Below, piece by piece: positions 41,258-50,155 of a stretch of DNA of 64,000 bases. The DNA lies in NCBI RefSeq assembly GCF_026898115.1, contig NZ_CP114036.1:558001-622000 (forward strand), read 5' to 3'. Source of the DNA: Streptomyces sp. S465 (GTDB taxonomy: Bacteria > Actinomycetota > Actinomycetes > Streptomycetales > Streptomycetaceae). The first letter of the stretch is position 1. Each line of letters starts with the position of its first letter. The notes under the pieces were generated by a model. The model ran no database searches. It was given only the letters and a program-made list of their open reading frames with translations, and was not told where the DNA came from. The translations under genes and the position numbers were made by a program.

Positions 41258-42015
41258 GCCACGACCGCCGCCGCGAAGCCGGGGGCGTTGTCGAACATCA
41301 CGTTGTGTCCCGCCCCGGGCACGGTGCGGACCGCCACTCCGGCCGCCGTCAGCTCCTCATGCCCGGGGAGCTTCCCGGTGTGCCCGCCGATCAGATAGGT
41401 GCGGGGAACGTCCAGACCCAGAAGCATCTCGCGCATGGTCGGCCGGGTGCCGCGGACCAGCGCGCACGCGCTGCGGTGCAGGGCGGTCGGGTCGGCGAGC
41501 CGCATCGTCGCCCGCCACACCGGTCCGACCCGTTCCAAGGTCTCCTCGAAACCGCCGCCGCGCACGAAAGCATCCTCCGTATACGCGGCGATCTTGCTGC
41601 TGCCCGCCGCCGACGGCGGGTGCGGATCGAGATTGGCCTCGGTGAGCACCAGACGGGACACCAGCTCCGGACGGCGCACCGCCAGCACGATGGCGACCGA
41701 TCCGCCCATGCTGTGCCCGATGAGCTCGGCGCCCCGCACCCCGGCCGCGTCGAGGGCCGAGGCCAGCGCGTCGGCGTGGTCCTCCAGTGTGTAGCCGAAA
41801 TCGGCGGGACGGTCGCTGATCCCATGGCCGGGCAGGTCCACGAAGAGCGACCTTCGGCCGGCGAGGGCCGGTACGGCGGCGATATGGGCGTGATAGACGG
41901 CCGATGTGGCGCCGAGCCCATGGACATACACGCGCGCCGCGCCGCCGTCCCCGTCCCCCGCCGTGCCGGTCCATCCGATGAGGGCCCCCTCCGGGCCGAA
42001 TGAGGCGTGCTGCAT
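41248..42015 (-). CDS. Alpha/beta hydrolase (serine esterase-type)
   Basis: Hydrolase of 255 residues. The oxyanion motif is VYVHGLGATSAVYH, DLPGHGISDRP precedes the nucleophile elbow ELIGHSMGGSVAIVLA (catalytic Ser), and the terminal GAGHNVMFDNAPGF carries the His. A Met/Arg-rich cap follows the elbow. The fold could be an esterase, lactonase or C-C hydrolase. It is divergent from a PadR regulator with an inverted repeat between them, so it may be the regulator's target. ATG 42015 has GAAGGCC upstream. Confidence 0.88.
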   Translation of the reverse strand: MQHASFGPEGALIGWTGTAGDGDGGAARVYVHGLGATSAVYHAHIAAVPALAGRRSLFVDLPGHGISDRPADFGYTLEDHADALASALDAAGVRGAELIGHSMGGSVAIVLAVRRPELVSRLVLTEANLDPHPPSAAGSSKIAAYTEDAFVRGGGFEETLERVGPVWRATMRLADPTALHRSACALVRGTRPTMREMLLGLDVPRTYLIGGHTGKLPGHEELTAAGVAVRTVPGAGHNVMFDNAPGFAAAVVAQP

Positions 42016-42055
42016 GGCCTTCCTCCCGCCTTACGGTTCGCGTCGGACCGGAGAA

Positions 42056-42089
42056 TACCTCGGTTGCGATGTATTGCGCCTGCGAGGTA
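42056..42089. promoter_or_regulatory. Inverted repeat TACCTCG-N20-CGAGGTA, candidate PadR operator
   Basis: TACCTCG at 42056-42062 and CGAGGTA at 42083-42089 are perfect complements inside the 100-base divergent gap between the hydrolase and PadR genes. The GATGTATTGCG core between them contains TTGCG twice. Position and symmetry fit an autoregulatory PadR operator. Confidence 0.55.
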
Positions 42090-42115
42090 CCACGGTCATG
42101 CGGCACAATGCGGCC

Positions 42116-42652
42116 ATGCTCGAACTCGCCATCCTGGGCTTCCTGCACGACGCACCGCTGCACGGTTATGAGCTGCGCAAGCGGATCGCCGCGCTCACCG
42201 GACATGTGAAACCAGTGGCCGAGAGCACCCTCTATCCGGCGATCAAACGGCTGGAGAAGGCCGGTCTGCTGGCCCGCCGGCCCCAGCCGGGCGCGGGGGC
42301 AGCGCCCCGGCACGTCCTCACCCTGACCGCCGAGGGCCGCGCGGAGCTGCGCCGCCGACTCGCGCATCCGCCCGACAACGCCATCACCGACGAGAACCGC
42401 TGGTTCACCGTGCTGGCGTTCCTGCGGCACCTGGACGACCCGGCGGCACAGGCGGAGCTGCTGGAGCGCCGGATGGCCTTTCTGCGGCAGCCGTCGAGCT
42501 TTTTCTACGAGGGCGACCGGCCGCTGCGGGCCGAGGAGGTGGAGGACCCCTTCCGGCGTGGCATCCTCACCATCGCCCGCGCCACCAGCCAGGCCGAACT
42601 GTCCTGGCTGCGGCGCACGCTGGACACGCTCCGGGCGGCCGCCGACGACTGA
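42116..42652 (+). CDS. PadR-family transcriptional regulator
   Basis: Regulator of 178 residues. The winged helix is LELAILGFLHDAPLHGYELRKRIAALTGHVKPVAESTLYPAIKRLEKAGLLARR with the wing ...RHVLTLTAEGRAELRRRL, the standard PadR N-terminal domain; the C-terminal helices (FTVLAFLRHLDDPAAQAELLERRMAFL ... SWLRRTLDTLRAAADD) form the dimer arm. ATG 42116 gives the usual MLELAILG start; ATG 42098 in the same frame is possible and has GAGG upstream. Divergent from the hydrolase, which it probably represses. Confidence 0.92.
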   Translation: MLELAILGFLHDAPLHGYELRKRIAALTGHVKPVAESTLYPAIKRLEKAGLLARRPQPGAGAAPRHVLTLTAEGRAELRRRLAHPPDNAITDENRWFTVLAFLRHLDDPAAQAELLERRMAFLRQPSSFFYEGDRPLRAEEVEDPFRRGILTIARATSQAELSWLRRTLDTLRAAADD

Positions 42653-42756
42653 GGACCGGCCGCGGCCCGATCTCTCGACTCCATGGCTACTGGGTGGTTA
42701 AGGTGCGCCGACGACGGATCGTCCCTTCGGATCCGCGAGCCCAGGAGGAGGCTGCC

Positions 42757-43551
42757 GTGCCCGCCACGGAGGAGTCAGGCGACGAGGCGCTGTATGTGCT
42801 GACCGCGGTGCTGCTGACACCCGCTCAATTTCCGAGCGTGCTCGGCGACGACTATCCCGAGGCGTGTGCCGTGCTCGGGCTGGAGCCGTACGAGACGGGC
42901 TACGGACTGGTGCTGGGTCAGGACGGCGACGGTGCCCGCTGGACGGTGGTCACCGACGACGTTTCGCTCGTGGCCTGCGCCATCGCCACCTGGGACTGCG
43001 GGATGGAGTACGCCCTGGCCATCGACGACCGGACGGTGGTCGCCTCGCTCCCCGGCTGGCCGCTCGCGGTGGCCGTGGCCGCCCCCGGCATACCGGCCCC
43101 CCATGACCCCGCTCCCGGTCCCGAGCTGGGGGACGCCGCCAGGGCACCGCTGGCGCCGCCGGACGCCGAGCGGTGGGGCCCGGCTCAGCGACGGCTCGGC
43201 GCCGATGAGATCGCGCTCCAGTGGGCGATCTGGCGCGAGCAGGTCGACAGCGACGTGACGTTCGTGTCCCCCGGCGAGAAGCCGCACACCGGCGTGCGGC
43301 GGGTGCTGGAAGAAGCGCGCGGCTATCTGGAGTCGCCCCCGCCGCCGGGCCGGATCCGCTCGGCGTTCGCCTCCGGTGACGCACGGACGCTCCGGGCCGA
43401 CGGGCCGGGCTGGAGCATGGTGGCGCGGACCGATGACATCGCGTTCGTGCTGCTGGACGACGCGCCGGGCGAGGTGCTGCCGGTGGGCCGCGGCCCCGAA
43501 CTGCCGGGGCTGCTGACGGCGCTGGACGAACTGGCCGTACGCCCCCTCTGA
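42757..43551 (+). CDS. Conserved hypothetical actinobacterial protein
   Basis: Protein of 264 residues that I cannot assign to a named family. The first 110 residues form hydrophobic beta strands (ALYVLTAVLL, RWTVVTDDVSLVACAIATW, YALAIDDRTVVASLPGWPLAVAVAAPG), a Pro/Ala-rich linker follows, then EIALQWAIWREQVDSDVTFV and a final strand set SMVARTDDIAFVLLDD. No signal peptide, no clear catalytic motif. GTG 42757 is fixed by AGGAGGAGG eight bases upstream. It stands alone between PadR and a long intergenic repeat region; soluble cytoplasmic location is likely. Confidence 0.75.
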   Translation: MPATEESGDEALYVLTAVLLTPAQFPSVLGDDYPEACAVLGLEPYETGYGLVLGQDGDGARWTVVTDDVSLVACAIATWDCGMEYALAIDDRTVVASLPGWPLAVAVAAPGIPAPHDPAPGPELGDAARAPLAPPDAERWGPAQRRLGADEIALQWAIWREQVDSDVTFVSPGEKPHTGVRRVLEEARGYLESPPPPGRIRSAFASGDARTLRADGPGWSMVARTDDIAFVLLDDAPGEVLPVGRGPELPGLLTALDELAVRPL

Positions 43552-43630
43552 GAGCCGGTCCCCACCCGGGCCGGTCGCGGCGCCGCCTGCGAGACCCGCC
43601 GCCCGCGCGGTCGCCGCTGCCCTCTCCGCT

Positions 43631-43687
43631 CTGGGCCCGAGGTGCCGCCCTGGGCCCAGGGGGCCGTCCTGGGCGCGGGGTGCCGTC
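43631..43687. repeat. Three 19-bp GC-rich tandem repeats (in a 350-base intergenic)
   Basis: Units CTGGGCCCGAGGTGCCGCC (43631), CTGGGCCCAGGGGGCCGTC (43650) and CTGGGCGCGGGGTGCCGTC (43669) follow one another, with a decayed fourth copy. They lie in the gene-free stretch 43552-43901. The remaining bases to about 43840 show nothing else I recognise. Confidence 0.7.
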
Positions 43688-43844
43688 CCGGGCCTGAGCG
43701 GTCATGGCCCCCGCTCCCCAGCCGGCCGGACCCTCAATGGGTCGCGGGCGGTCCGCGATCGGTGCTGCGCGGTCACTCCCGGGTGCGCACCGCCCGTGAT
43801 CACGAGTCCGGCCGGCAGCCTTCCGCGGCCGCGCTGGGCGACCC

Positions 43845-43912
43845 GCTGCCTCAACGACCTGGTTGCCTCAACCACCCGGCTGTTTCAATGAGCGGGCTGT
43901 TTCAACGGCCCA
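43845..43912. repeat. Four 17-bp tandem repeats running into a gene's 3' end
   Basis: Units start at 43845, 43862, 43879 and 43896, all of form G(C/T)TG-N3-TCAA-N7 (for example GCTGTTTCAATGAGCGG). The array overlaps the last codons of the small leftward gene ending at 43902, so tandem duplication has reached its stop codon. A related first half-unit GCTGCTTACGG follows at 43913. Confidence 0.7.
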
Positions 43913-44084
43913 GCTGCTTACGGGAGACCCTGCGCAGCCTGCGGCGCTGGGAGGGGTCCAGCAGCAGATAGGCCACCGCCGGCACTCCCACGATCACCAG
44001 CACCGCCGCCCAGAAGGGCAACACCCACAGCAGGGCCACACCCACCACCACACCACCGGCGGCGACCTTCGCGCGCGTGGACAT
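43902..44084 (-). CDS. Small membrane protein
   Basis: Sixty-residue protein with a short basic start (MSTRAKVAAGG), two closely spaced hydrophobic helices (VVVGVALLWVLPFWAAVLVIVGVPAVAYLLL) and a basic tail DPSQRRRLRRVSRKQLGR. Topology would put both ends in the cytoplasm. ATG 44084 is preferred because AAGGAGG stands nine bases upstream; a GTG at 44102 would swallow that ribosome-binding site. Function unknown. Its stop lies inside a 17-bp tandem repeat array. Confidence 0.7.
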   Translation of the reverse strand: MSTRAKVAAGGVVVGVALLWVLPFWAAVLVIVGVPAVAYLLLDPSQRRRLRRVSRKQLGR

Positions 44085-44214
44085 CTCACCCGCCTCCTTC
44101 ACGGCCCATAGCCGTACTCACTCCACACAACGGACACCGGCGGCGCCCGGTTCCTCCTCGCGCCGTCGTCCTGTACCCTCGGGCGACTCGGGCTCCACTA
44201 GTCAAATTTGAGGA

Positions 44215-47151
44215 ATGCTCAGCGCTGTGACTCCACCCTCCGCGGCAACACCTTCCGACGTCGCCGAACTCTGCCGCTGCACCGCGGTCTTCCTGCCCGG
44301 CGACCCGGCACGCACCGGCCGGGTCGCCTTCTGGCGGCCGGACGGGGCGCCCCCTTCCGGCCCCGACACCGGCTCCGCCGAGGAGCTGACGGTCGTCGTC
44401 CCGGACGGCCCCGACACCGGCCCCACCAGCCCCACCGGCCCCGCCGTCCGAACCCGCACCGTACGGGCGCTCGTGCTGCCCCTGGGCGAGGCGCTGCCGG
44501 TGCTCACCCGGGCACGGGCGCGGGCCGCCCAGGCCGGTCCCGGAGAGTGCGACCCCGCCACGGCCTTCTGGGGCGCCGCCGCCGTGCTCGCCCTCCAGCT
44601 CGCGGCCCGCGGCAGGCTGCTGCCGGGACTGACCGCCACCGACCACGACGCCTGGCGCGTCGGCCCGCTCACCCCCGACGATCTGACGCGGGTGCGTGAG
44701 CTGGCCGCCGCCATGCCGCCCACCGCGCACGCGACGCCGCTGCCCGCCTCCGATCCGGTGCTGCTGCCCGAGCCCGAGCGGCTCGTGCGCGCGTTCCTCG
44801 ACGCGGTGGCGGACGGGCTGCCGCGCTCGCCCGCCGCGTCACTGGCCGCGGGCGGCCCCGCCTTCGCCGCCACCCCGCCCCGGCGGCTGCCCGAACAGCG
44901 TGCCTGGGCCGCCGATGTGGCCGCCGGGCACGACACGGGGGTGCGGCTGTCGCTCCGTATCGAGCTGCTGCACACCGGCGGCGGGGACGGTAAGGCGGAC
45001 GGGCCGCGCTTCCGTGCCGTCCTCCAGCTGCACAGCCTCACCGACCCGGCACTGGTCGCGGACGCCGCCGAGGTCTGGGCGGGCACCTCACCCATCGCCC
45101 CCGCCCTCGGTCCGCGCGCCCGTATGGACGCACTGCTGACCCTGCGGCGCGCGGCCCGCGCCTGGGCGCCGCTCGCCCCGCTGCTGTCGGCCGCCGTACC
45201 CGACACCATCGACCTCGCCGACGAGGAGGTCACCGAGCTGCTCGGTGAGGTGGCCGGCGCGCTGGACGCCGCCGGAGTCCAGGTGCACTGGCCCAGGGAG
45301 CTGGTCCGCGGGCTCACCGCCCGTGCCGTCATCGGCCCGGACGACGACGCCCAGGACGGTGCCGAGCCCCGGTTCCCGGCCTTCCTCTCCGCCGACGCGC
45401 TGCTCCGGTTCAGCTGGCGGTTCGCCGTGGGCGACCAGGAGCTCACCCGCGCCGAGCTCGACCGGCTCGCCGAGGCCAGCCGGCCGGTGGTGCGGCTGCG
45501 CGACCAATGGGTCCTCCTCGACCCCGAGGCGGTGCGCCGGGTCCGGGACCGGCAGGACCGCAAACTCACCCCCGCCGACGCCCTCGGCGCCGTCCTTACC
45601 GGTCGCACGGAGGCCGACGGCACCGATGTCGAGGTGCGGCCCACCGGCTGGCTGGCGGCCCTGCGGGACCGCCTCGCCGACCCCGAGGGGACCGGCGGTG
45701 CCCAGCGGCCGCCCGTGCCGCAGCCCGCCGCCCTGGCCGCCACGCTGCGCGACTACCAGCTACGCGGCCTGGACTGGCTGGTCCGTATGACCTCGATCGG
45801 CCTCGGCGGCTGTCTCGCCGACGACATGGGGCTCGGCAAGACCATCACCCTGATCGCGCTCCATCTGCACCGCCGAGACGTCCCCGAAGCGTCCGGACCC
45901 ACCTTGGTGGTCTGCCCCACCTCCCTGATGGGCAACTGGCGGCGCGAGATCGAGAGGTTCGCGCCGGGCACCGCCGTGCGCCGCTACCACGGGCCCGCGC
46001 GCAGCCTGGACGGCCTCGCGGACGGCGAGTTCGTCCTCACCACCTACGGCACGATGCGGCTCGACGCGCGGCGGCTGGCCGACGCCGGGCCGTGGGGCAT
46101 GGTGGTCGCGGACGAGGCGCAGCATGTGAAGAACCCGTTCTCGGCCACGGCGAGACAGCTGCGCACCATTGGCGCGAAGGCACGCGTGGCGCTCTCCGGA
46201 ACCCCGATCGAGAACAACCTCTCCGAGCTGTGGGCGATCCTCGACTGGACCACGCCGGGAGTGCTGGGCACCCATGGCGCGTTCCGCAGCCGCTACGCCC
46301 AGGCCGTGGAGAGCGGAAGCGACCCCGAGGCCGCCGCGCGGCTGGCGAAACTGGTCCGTCCCTTTCTGCTCCGGCGCCGCAAGTCCGACCCCGGCATCGC
46401 CCCCGAGCTGCCGCCGAAGACCGAAACGGACCGGGCCGTCGCGCTCACCGCAGAGCAGGCCGGGCTCTACGAGGCGGTGGTGCGCGAGATCCTCGCCGAG
46501 ATCTCCGGCACCGGCGGTCTCGCCCGGCGCGGGCTCATCGTCAAGCTCCTCACCGGTCTGAAGCAGATCTGCAATCACCCGGCGCAGTATCTGCGGGAGG
46601 ACCGCCCCGTGATCCCCGGGCGCTCCGGCAAGCTGGAGCTGCTCGACGAGTTGCTGGACACCATCCTGGCCGAGGGCGCGAGCGTCCTGGTCTTCACCCA
46701 GTACGTCCGGATGGCACGGATCCTCGAGACCCATCTGGCCGCCCGCGGGGTGCCGGCCCAGCTGCTGCACGGCGGTACGCCGGTGGCGCGGCGCGAGGAG
46801 ATGGTGCGGCGCTTCCAGAACGGCGAGGTCCCGGTGTTCCTGCTGTCGCTGAAGGCGGCGGGCACGGGGCTCAACCTCACCCGGGCCGGGCATGTCGTGC
46901 ACTACGACCGCTGGTGGAACCCGGCCGTCGAGGCGCAGGCCACCGACCGCGCGTACCGCATCGGCCAGACCCAGCCGGTGCTGGTCCACCGCATCATCGC
47001 GGAGGGGACCGTGGAGGACCGCATCGCCGCGATGCTGACGCGCAAGCGGGAGCTGGCGGATGCCGTGCTCGGCTCCGGCGAGGCCGCGCTGACCGAACTG
47101 ACCGACGCCGAGCTGGCGGAGCTCGTGGAGCTGAGGGGGACCGAGCGATGA
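44215..47151 (+). CDS. SNF2-family DEAD/DEAH helicase
   Basis: Large DNA translocase of 978 residues. The first 470 residues match the actinobacterial SNF2-associated N-terminal region; then LRDYQLRGLDWLVRM, motif I LADDMGLGKTITLIAL, VVCPTSLMGNWRREIERFAPG, motif II VVADEAQHVKN, motif III LSGTPIENNLSELW, and in the second lobe GLKQICNHP, VLVFTQYVRMARILE, VFLLSLKAAGTGLNLT and motif VI WWNPAVEAQATDRAYRIGQTQPV. The motifs are complete, so ATP-driven translocation is likely, as in HepA/RapA-type proteins. ATG 44215. It ends in an ATGA overlap with a SWIM zinc-finger gene, a pairing conserved in actinobacteria. Confidence 0.94.
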   Translation: MLSAVTPPSAATPSDVAELCRCTAVFLPGDPARTGRVAFWRPDGAPPSGPDTGSAEELTVVVPDGPDTGPTSPTGPAVRTRTVRALVLPLGEALPVLTRARARAAQAGPGECDPATAFWGAAAVLALQLAARGRLLPGLTATDHDAWRVGPLTPDDLTRVRELAAAMPPTAHATPLPASDPVLLPEPERLVRAFLDAVADGLPRSPAASLAAGGPAFAATPPRRLPEQRAWAADVAAGHDTGVRLSLRIELLHTGGGDGKADGPRFRAVLQLHSLTDPALVADAAEVWAGTSPIAPALGPRARMDALLTLRRAARAWAPLAPLLSAAVPDTIDLADEEVTELLGEVAGALDAAGVQVHWPRELVRGLTARAVIGPDDDAQDGAEPRFPAFLSADALLRFSWRFAVGDQELTRAELDRLAEASRPVVRLRDQWVLLDPEAVRRVRDRQDRKLTPADALGAVLTGRTEADGTDVEVRPTGWLAALRDRLADPEGTGGAQRPPVPQPAALAATLRDYQLRGLDWLVRMTSIGLGGCLADDMGLGKTITLIALHLHRRDVPEASGPTLVVCPTSLMGNWRREIERFAPGTAVRRYHGPARSLDGLADGEFVLTTYGTMRLDARRLADAGPWGMVVADEAQHVKNPFSATARQLRTIGAKARVALSGTPIENNLSELWAILDWTTPGVLGTHGAFRSRYAQAVESGSDPEAAARLAKLVRPFLLRRRKSDPGIAPELPPKTETDRAVALTAEQAGLYEAVVREILAEISGTGGLARRGLIVKLLTGLKQICNHPAQYLREDRPVIPGRSGKLELLDELLDTILAEGASVLVFTQYVRMARILETHLAARGVPAQLLHGGTPVARREEMVRRFQNGEVPVFLLSLKAAGTGLNLTRAGHVVHYDRWWNPAVEAQATDRAYRIGQTQPVLVHRIIAEGTVEDRIAAMLTRKRELADAVLGSGEAALTELTDAELAELVELRGTER

Positions 47152-48521
47152 GCCGTGCCGAGTACATCCACGACGGACCGGACGGGGACGGCGCGCGGGC
47201 AGCGGCTCGCGCCGGGGGCTCCGGCTCCCACGGCGCCGACAGCGAGGGCACGCGCCCCGAGCGCACCCTCGCCGCGCTGCCGCCCGCGCGCGGCCGCGGC
47301 TTCGCCCGCACCTGGTGGGGCCGGGCGTGGCTGAAGGCCCTGGAGGATACGGCGCTGGACGGCGAGCAGCTGAGGCGCGGCCGCAAGCACGCGCGCGAGG
47401 GGGCGGTGGGCGCGGTGTGCGTGCGTCCGGGCCGGATCACCGCCGTGGTGCGGGACCGCGACCGTACGCCCCACCGGTCCGACGTCCTGCTGCGGGAGTT
47501 CGGCGAGGCGGAATGGGACCGACTGCTGGAGGTGATCGCGGACCGCTCCGGCCATATCGCCGCCCTGCTGGACCGCGACATGCCCCCGCAGCTGGCCGAG
47601 GACGCGGCGGCCGTGGGCGTCGAACTGCTGCCGGGGATAGGCGATCTGGAACCGGAGTGCGGCTGTGAGGCGTGGGACCACTGCCCGCACACCGCCGCGC
47701 TGTGCTACCAGCTCGGCCGGCTGCTGGACGAGGATCCGTTTCTGCTCCTGCTGATGCGCGGACGTGCGGAGCGGGAGCTGCTGGACGAGCTCCAGGCGCG
47801 CAGCGTGGCACGGGCCGCCGGGCACGTCCCGCGGGCGGTGCGGGACGCCTCTCCCCCGGCCCCGGAGGGCGTACCGGCCCGGGAGGCGTTCGCCGCGCCC
47901 GGTCCGCCGCCGCTGCCCGCGCCGCCGCCCGCCGTCGCCACGCCCGGCCGGCCTCCGGCACTGGCGGGCGGCGGCACGGACCCGGCCGGGGCACTGGACG
48001 TCGCCGCACTGGAGTTCCTCGCGGCGGACGCCGCCGTACGCGCCCGGCGGCTGCTGGCCGAGGCACTCGCGCCCGGCCACGCCACCTCCCCGGTCCCGGC
48101 CGCGCCGACGGTGTGGCAGGACACGGTGCGGCTGACCGCCGCCGCTCCCCCGGCCCCGATCGCCGCCCGGCTCGCGGCGGGCTGCGGGCGCGACCGTACG
48201 GATCTGGCGCGCGCCGTGCGCGCCTGGGAGCACGGCGGGGCCGCCGCGCTCGCCGTCCTGGAGGAGGAGTGGACACCGGACGCGGAGACGCTCGCCCGTG
48301 CCCGCGTCCAGCTCGCGGCCGCCTGGGAGGAGGACGAGCGGGCGCCCCGGCTGCGCGCCACGGGGAACCGCTGGACAGTGGTGGGCGCCGATCTCCAGGT
48401 GCGCTACGGACGCGACGGCCGCTGGTGGCCGTACCGCAAGGAGCGCGGCCGCTGGTGGCCGGCCGGTCCGGCCGCGCCCGACCCGGCCGCCGCGCTGGCA
48501 GCTCCCGGCTCCGACGGCTGA
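47148..48521 (+). CDS. SWIM zinc-finger protein, helicase partner
   Basis: Protein of 457 residues. The SWIM finger (CxCx..CxH) is visible as ECGCEAWDHCPHTAALCYQLG near residue 170; the N-terminal part has RGFARTWWGRAWLKALEDTALDG, typical for SWIM proteins paired with SNF2 helicases. The C-terminal half is Ala/Pro-rich with a repeated Trp pattern (RWTVVGADLQVRYGRDGRWWPYRKERGRWWPAGP). SWIM domains bind DNA or protein. ATG 47148 overlaps the helicase stop, so both are made in fixed ratio, probably acting together in DNA repair or transcription-linked remodelling. Confidence 0.9.
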   Translation: MSRAEYIHDGPDGDGARAAARAGGSGSHGADSEGTRPERTLAALPPARGRGFARTWWGRAWLKALEDTALDGEQLRRGRKHAREGAVGAVCVRPGRITAVVRDRDRTPHRSDVLLREFGEAEWDRLLEVIADRSGHIAALLDRDMPPQLAEDAAAVGVELLPGIGDLEPECGCEAWDHCPHTAALCYQLGRLLDEDPFLLLLMRGRAERELLDELQARSVARAAGHVPRAVRDASPPAPEGVPAREAFAAPGPPPLPAPPPAVATPGRPPALAGGGTDPAGALDVAALEFLAADAAVRARRLLAEALAPGHATSPVPAAPTVWQDTVRLTAAAPPAPIAARLAAGCGRDRTDLARAVRAWEHGGAAALAVLEEEWTPDAETLARARVQLAAAWEEDERAPRLRATGNRWTVVGADLQVRYGRDGRWWPYRKERGRWWPAGPAAPDPAAALAAPGSDG

Positions 48522-48600
48522 CGCGGCGCCTGGCCGGTGGCGGCATGCCTTCCGCCGCCGGCCACGGGCGGGGAGGGGGCCCTGGTGCCGACGGCGCTGC

Positions 48601-48668
48601 CCATGGGAAGAAGCGGCCCATGAGAAGCAGCGGGCCATAAGAAGGAGCGAGCCGTAAGAAGGAGCAGT
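48601..48668. repeat. Four 17-bp tandem repeats in a 475-base intergenic
   Basis: Units at 48601, 48618, 48635 and 48652 share CC(A/G)T(A/G)(A/G)GAAG(A/C/G)AGC plus three to four variable bases; a diverged start of a fifth follows. Each contains an AAGGAG/AAGAAG-like purine block. The rest of 48522-48996 (the pectinesterase upstream region) shows no feature I can name except the gene's own ribosome-binding site. Confidence 0.75.
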
Positions 48669-48996
48669 CCGGCCGTAAGGATCGCCGCCCGTGCGGAAGG
48701 AGCGGGTCCCGGGCCGTCGCCCCGGCCCGGGGCGCTGCCGGAACACGGCTCGGCGGCGGGCCTCCCGGTCCGTCCCACGCGGCCGGCGACGGCAGATGGG
48801 ACGGGCGGGGGGTCCAGCCGGGCCGGTGCCTGGGGACCCGACGGGCGGAAGAACCAGCAGACCGGTCACCGAAGACGAGACGGCCCGGAAGAAGCCGCCC
48901 GGCGGACGGCGGCGGGGCGGCAACCTTCGGGCGTGCCGTGGAGACCGTAAGGCGTCAACCTCCTCGGCACGCCCCCACGGGATGGAGTCAGCGACC

Positions 48997-50097
48997 ATGC
49001 CCCTCACCCCACGGCGCCCCCGGCGGCGCCGCCCCGCTCCGCTCATCGGCTCCCTGGCCCTGGCCACCGGCGTCGGGCTCGCCGCCGCCCCGGCCGCCGG
49101 CTGGCTCGGCGACGGCGTCCGGGCCCACGCCGCCACGCCCACGGCCGCGGCGGCCACCATCGTGGTGGCCAAGGACGGCAGCGGCAACTACACCACCGTG
49201 CAGGCCGCCGTCGACGCGGTGCCGGCGAACAACACGTCCGCCGTCACCATCTCCGTCAAGCCCGGCACATACCGCGAGACGGTGAAGATCCCCGCCAACA
49301 AGCCGCACATCCGACTGGTCGGCACCACGAGCAGCAAGAACGACGTGACGATCGTCTACAACAACGCCTCCGGCACCGCCAAGCCCGGCGGAGGGACCTA
49401 CGGCACCAGCGGCAGCGCGACCGTCGCCGTCGAGGCCGACGACTTCCAGGCCCGCAATCTGCAGTTCGTGAACGACTTCAACGAGTCCACCAGCAGCATC
49501 ACCGACAAGCAGGCGGTCGCGCTGCGCACCGCGGGCGATCAGATCGTGCTGGACAACATCGGCGCGGTCGGCGACCAGGACACCCTGCTGCTCGACTCCG
49601 CGAGCAAGGACAAGACCGGCCGGGTGTACATCAACAACGCCTGGATCCAGGGGAATGTCGACTTCATCTTCGGCCGGGCCTCCGCCGTCATCAACAAGTC
49701 GGCGATCCGGCTCGTCAAGCGCTACGACGGCAGCTCCGGCGGCTATGTCGCGGCGCCCTCGACGGCGGCCGGCAAGAAGGGCTTCCTGTTCATCAACAGC
49801 AACATCACCGGGGATGTCAGCAGCCGCTCGTTCTACCTCGGCCGTCCCTGGCACGCGGGCGGCGATGCCAGCCTCGATCCGCAAGCGATCGTCCGCAATA
49901 CGGATCTGTCAGCCGCGATCAAGACCACACCGTGGACGGACATGAGCGGCTTCTCCTGGAAGGACGACCGCTTCGCGGAGTACAAGAACACCGGCGCCGG
50001 GTCCGGTGCGGCGAGCACCGACCGGCCGCAGCTGACCGACGCCCAGGCCGCGGACTACGAGATCGCCGACTGGCTCGGCGGCTGGCAGCCCTCCTGA
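48997..50097 (+). CDS. Secreted pectinesterase (CE8)
   Basis: Right-handed beta-helix esterase of 366 residues that removes methyl groups from pectin. The N-terminus has an Arg-rich start and a hydrophobic stretch to about residue 45 (ending VRAHAATPTAAA), a signal peptide; RRPRRRRPAPLIG is more Arg-rich than standard Sec signals. The catalytic set is present: Gln in DKQAVALR, Asp in VGDQDTLL, Asp in GNVDFIFGRAS and Arg in LGRPWH. ATG 48997 has GGAG nine bases upstream; ATG 48982 is possible. No other pectin gene is near; it stands between a helicase partner and xylA. Confidence 0.93.
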   Translation: MPLTPRRPRRRRPAPLIGSLALATGVGLAAAPAAGWLGDGVRAHAATPTAAAATIVVAKDGSGNYTTVQAAVDAVPANNTSAVTISVKPGTYRETVKIPANKPHIRLVGTTSSKNDVTIVYNNASGTAKPGGGTYGTSGSATVAVEADDFQARNLQFVNDFNESTSSITDKQAVALRTAGDQIVLDNIGAVGDQDTLLLDSASKDKTGRVYINNAWIQGNVDFIFGRASAVINKSAIRLVKRYDGSSGGYVAAPSTAAGKKGFLFINSNITGDVSSRSFYLGRPWHAGGDASLDPQAIVRNTDLSAAIKTTPWTDMSGFSWKDDRFAEYKNTGAGSGAASTDRPQLTDAQAADYEIADWLGGWQPS

Positions 50098-50109
50098 GCC
50101 GATGAGCCC

Positions 50110-50149
50110 CCGGGCGCCGGTCCCGTCGGGGGGCGGGACCGGCGCCCGG
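50110..50149. terminator. Very stable bidirectional terminator hairpin (16-bp stem)
   Basis: CCGGGCGCCGGTCCCG (50110-50125) pairs perfectly with CGGGACCGGCGCCCGG (50134-50149) around an eight-base loop. It sits exactly between the convergent pectinesterase (stop 50097) and xylA (stop 50156) genes, so it should end both transcripts. Confidence 0.85.
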
Positions 50150-50155
50150 ACGCGG

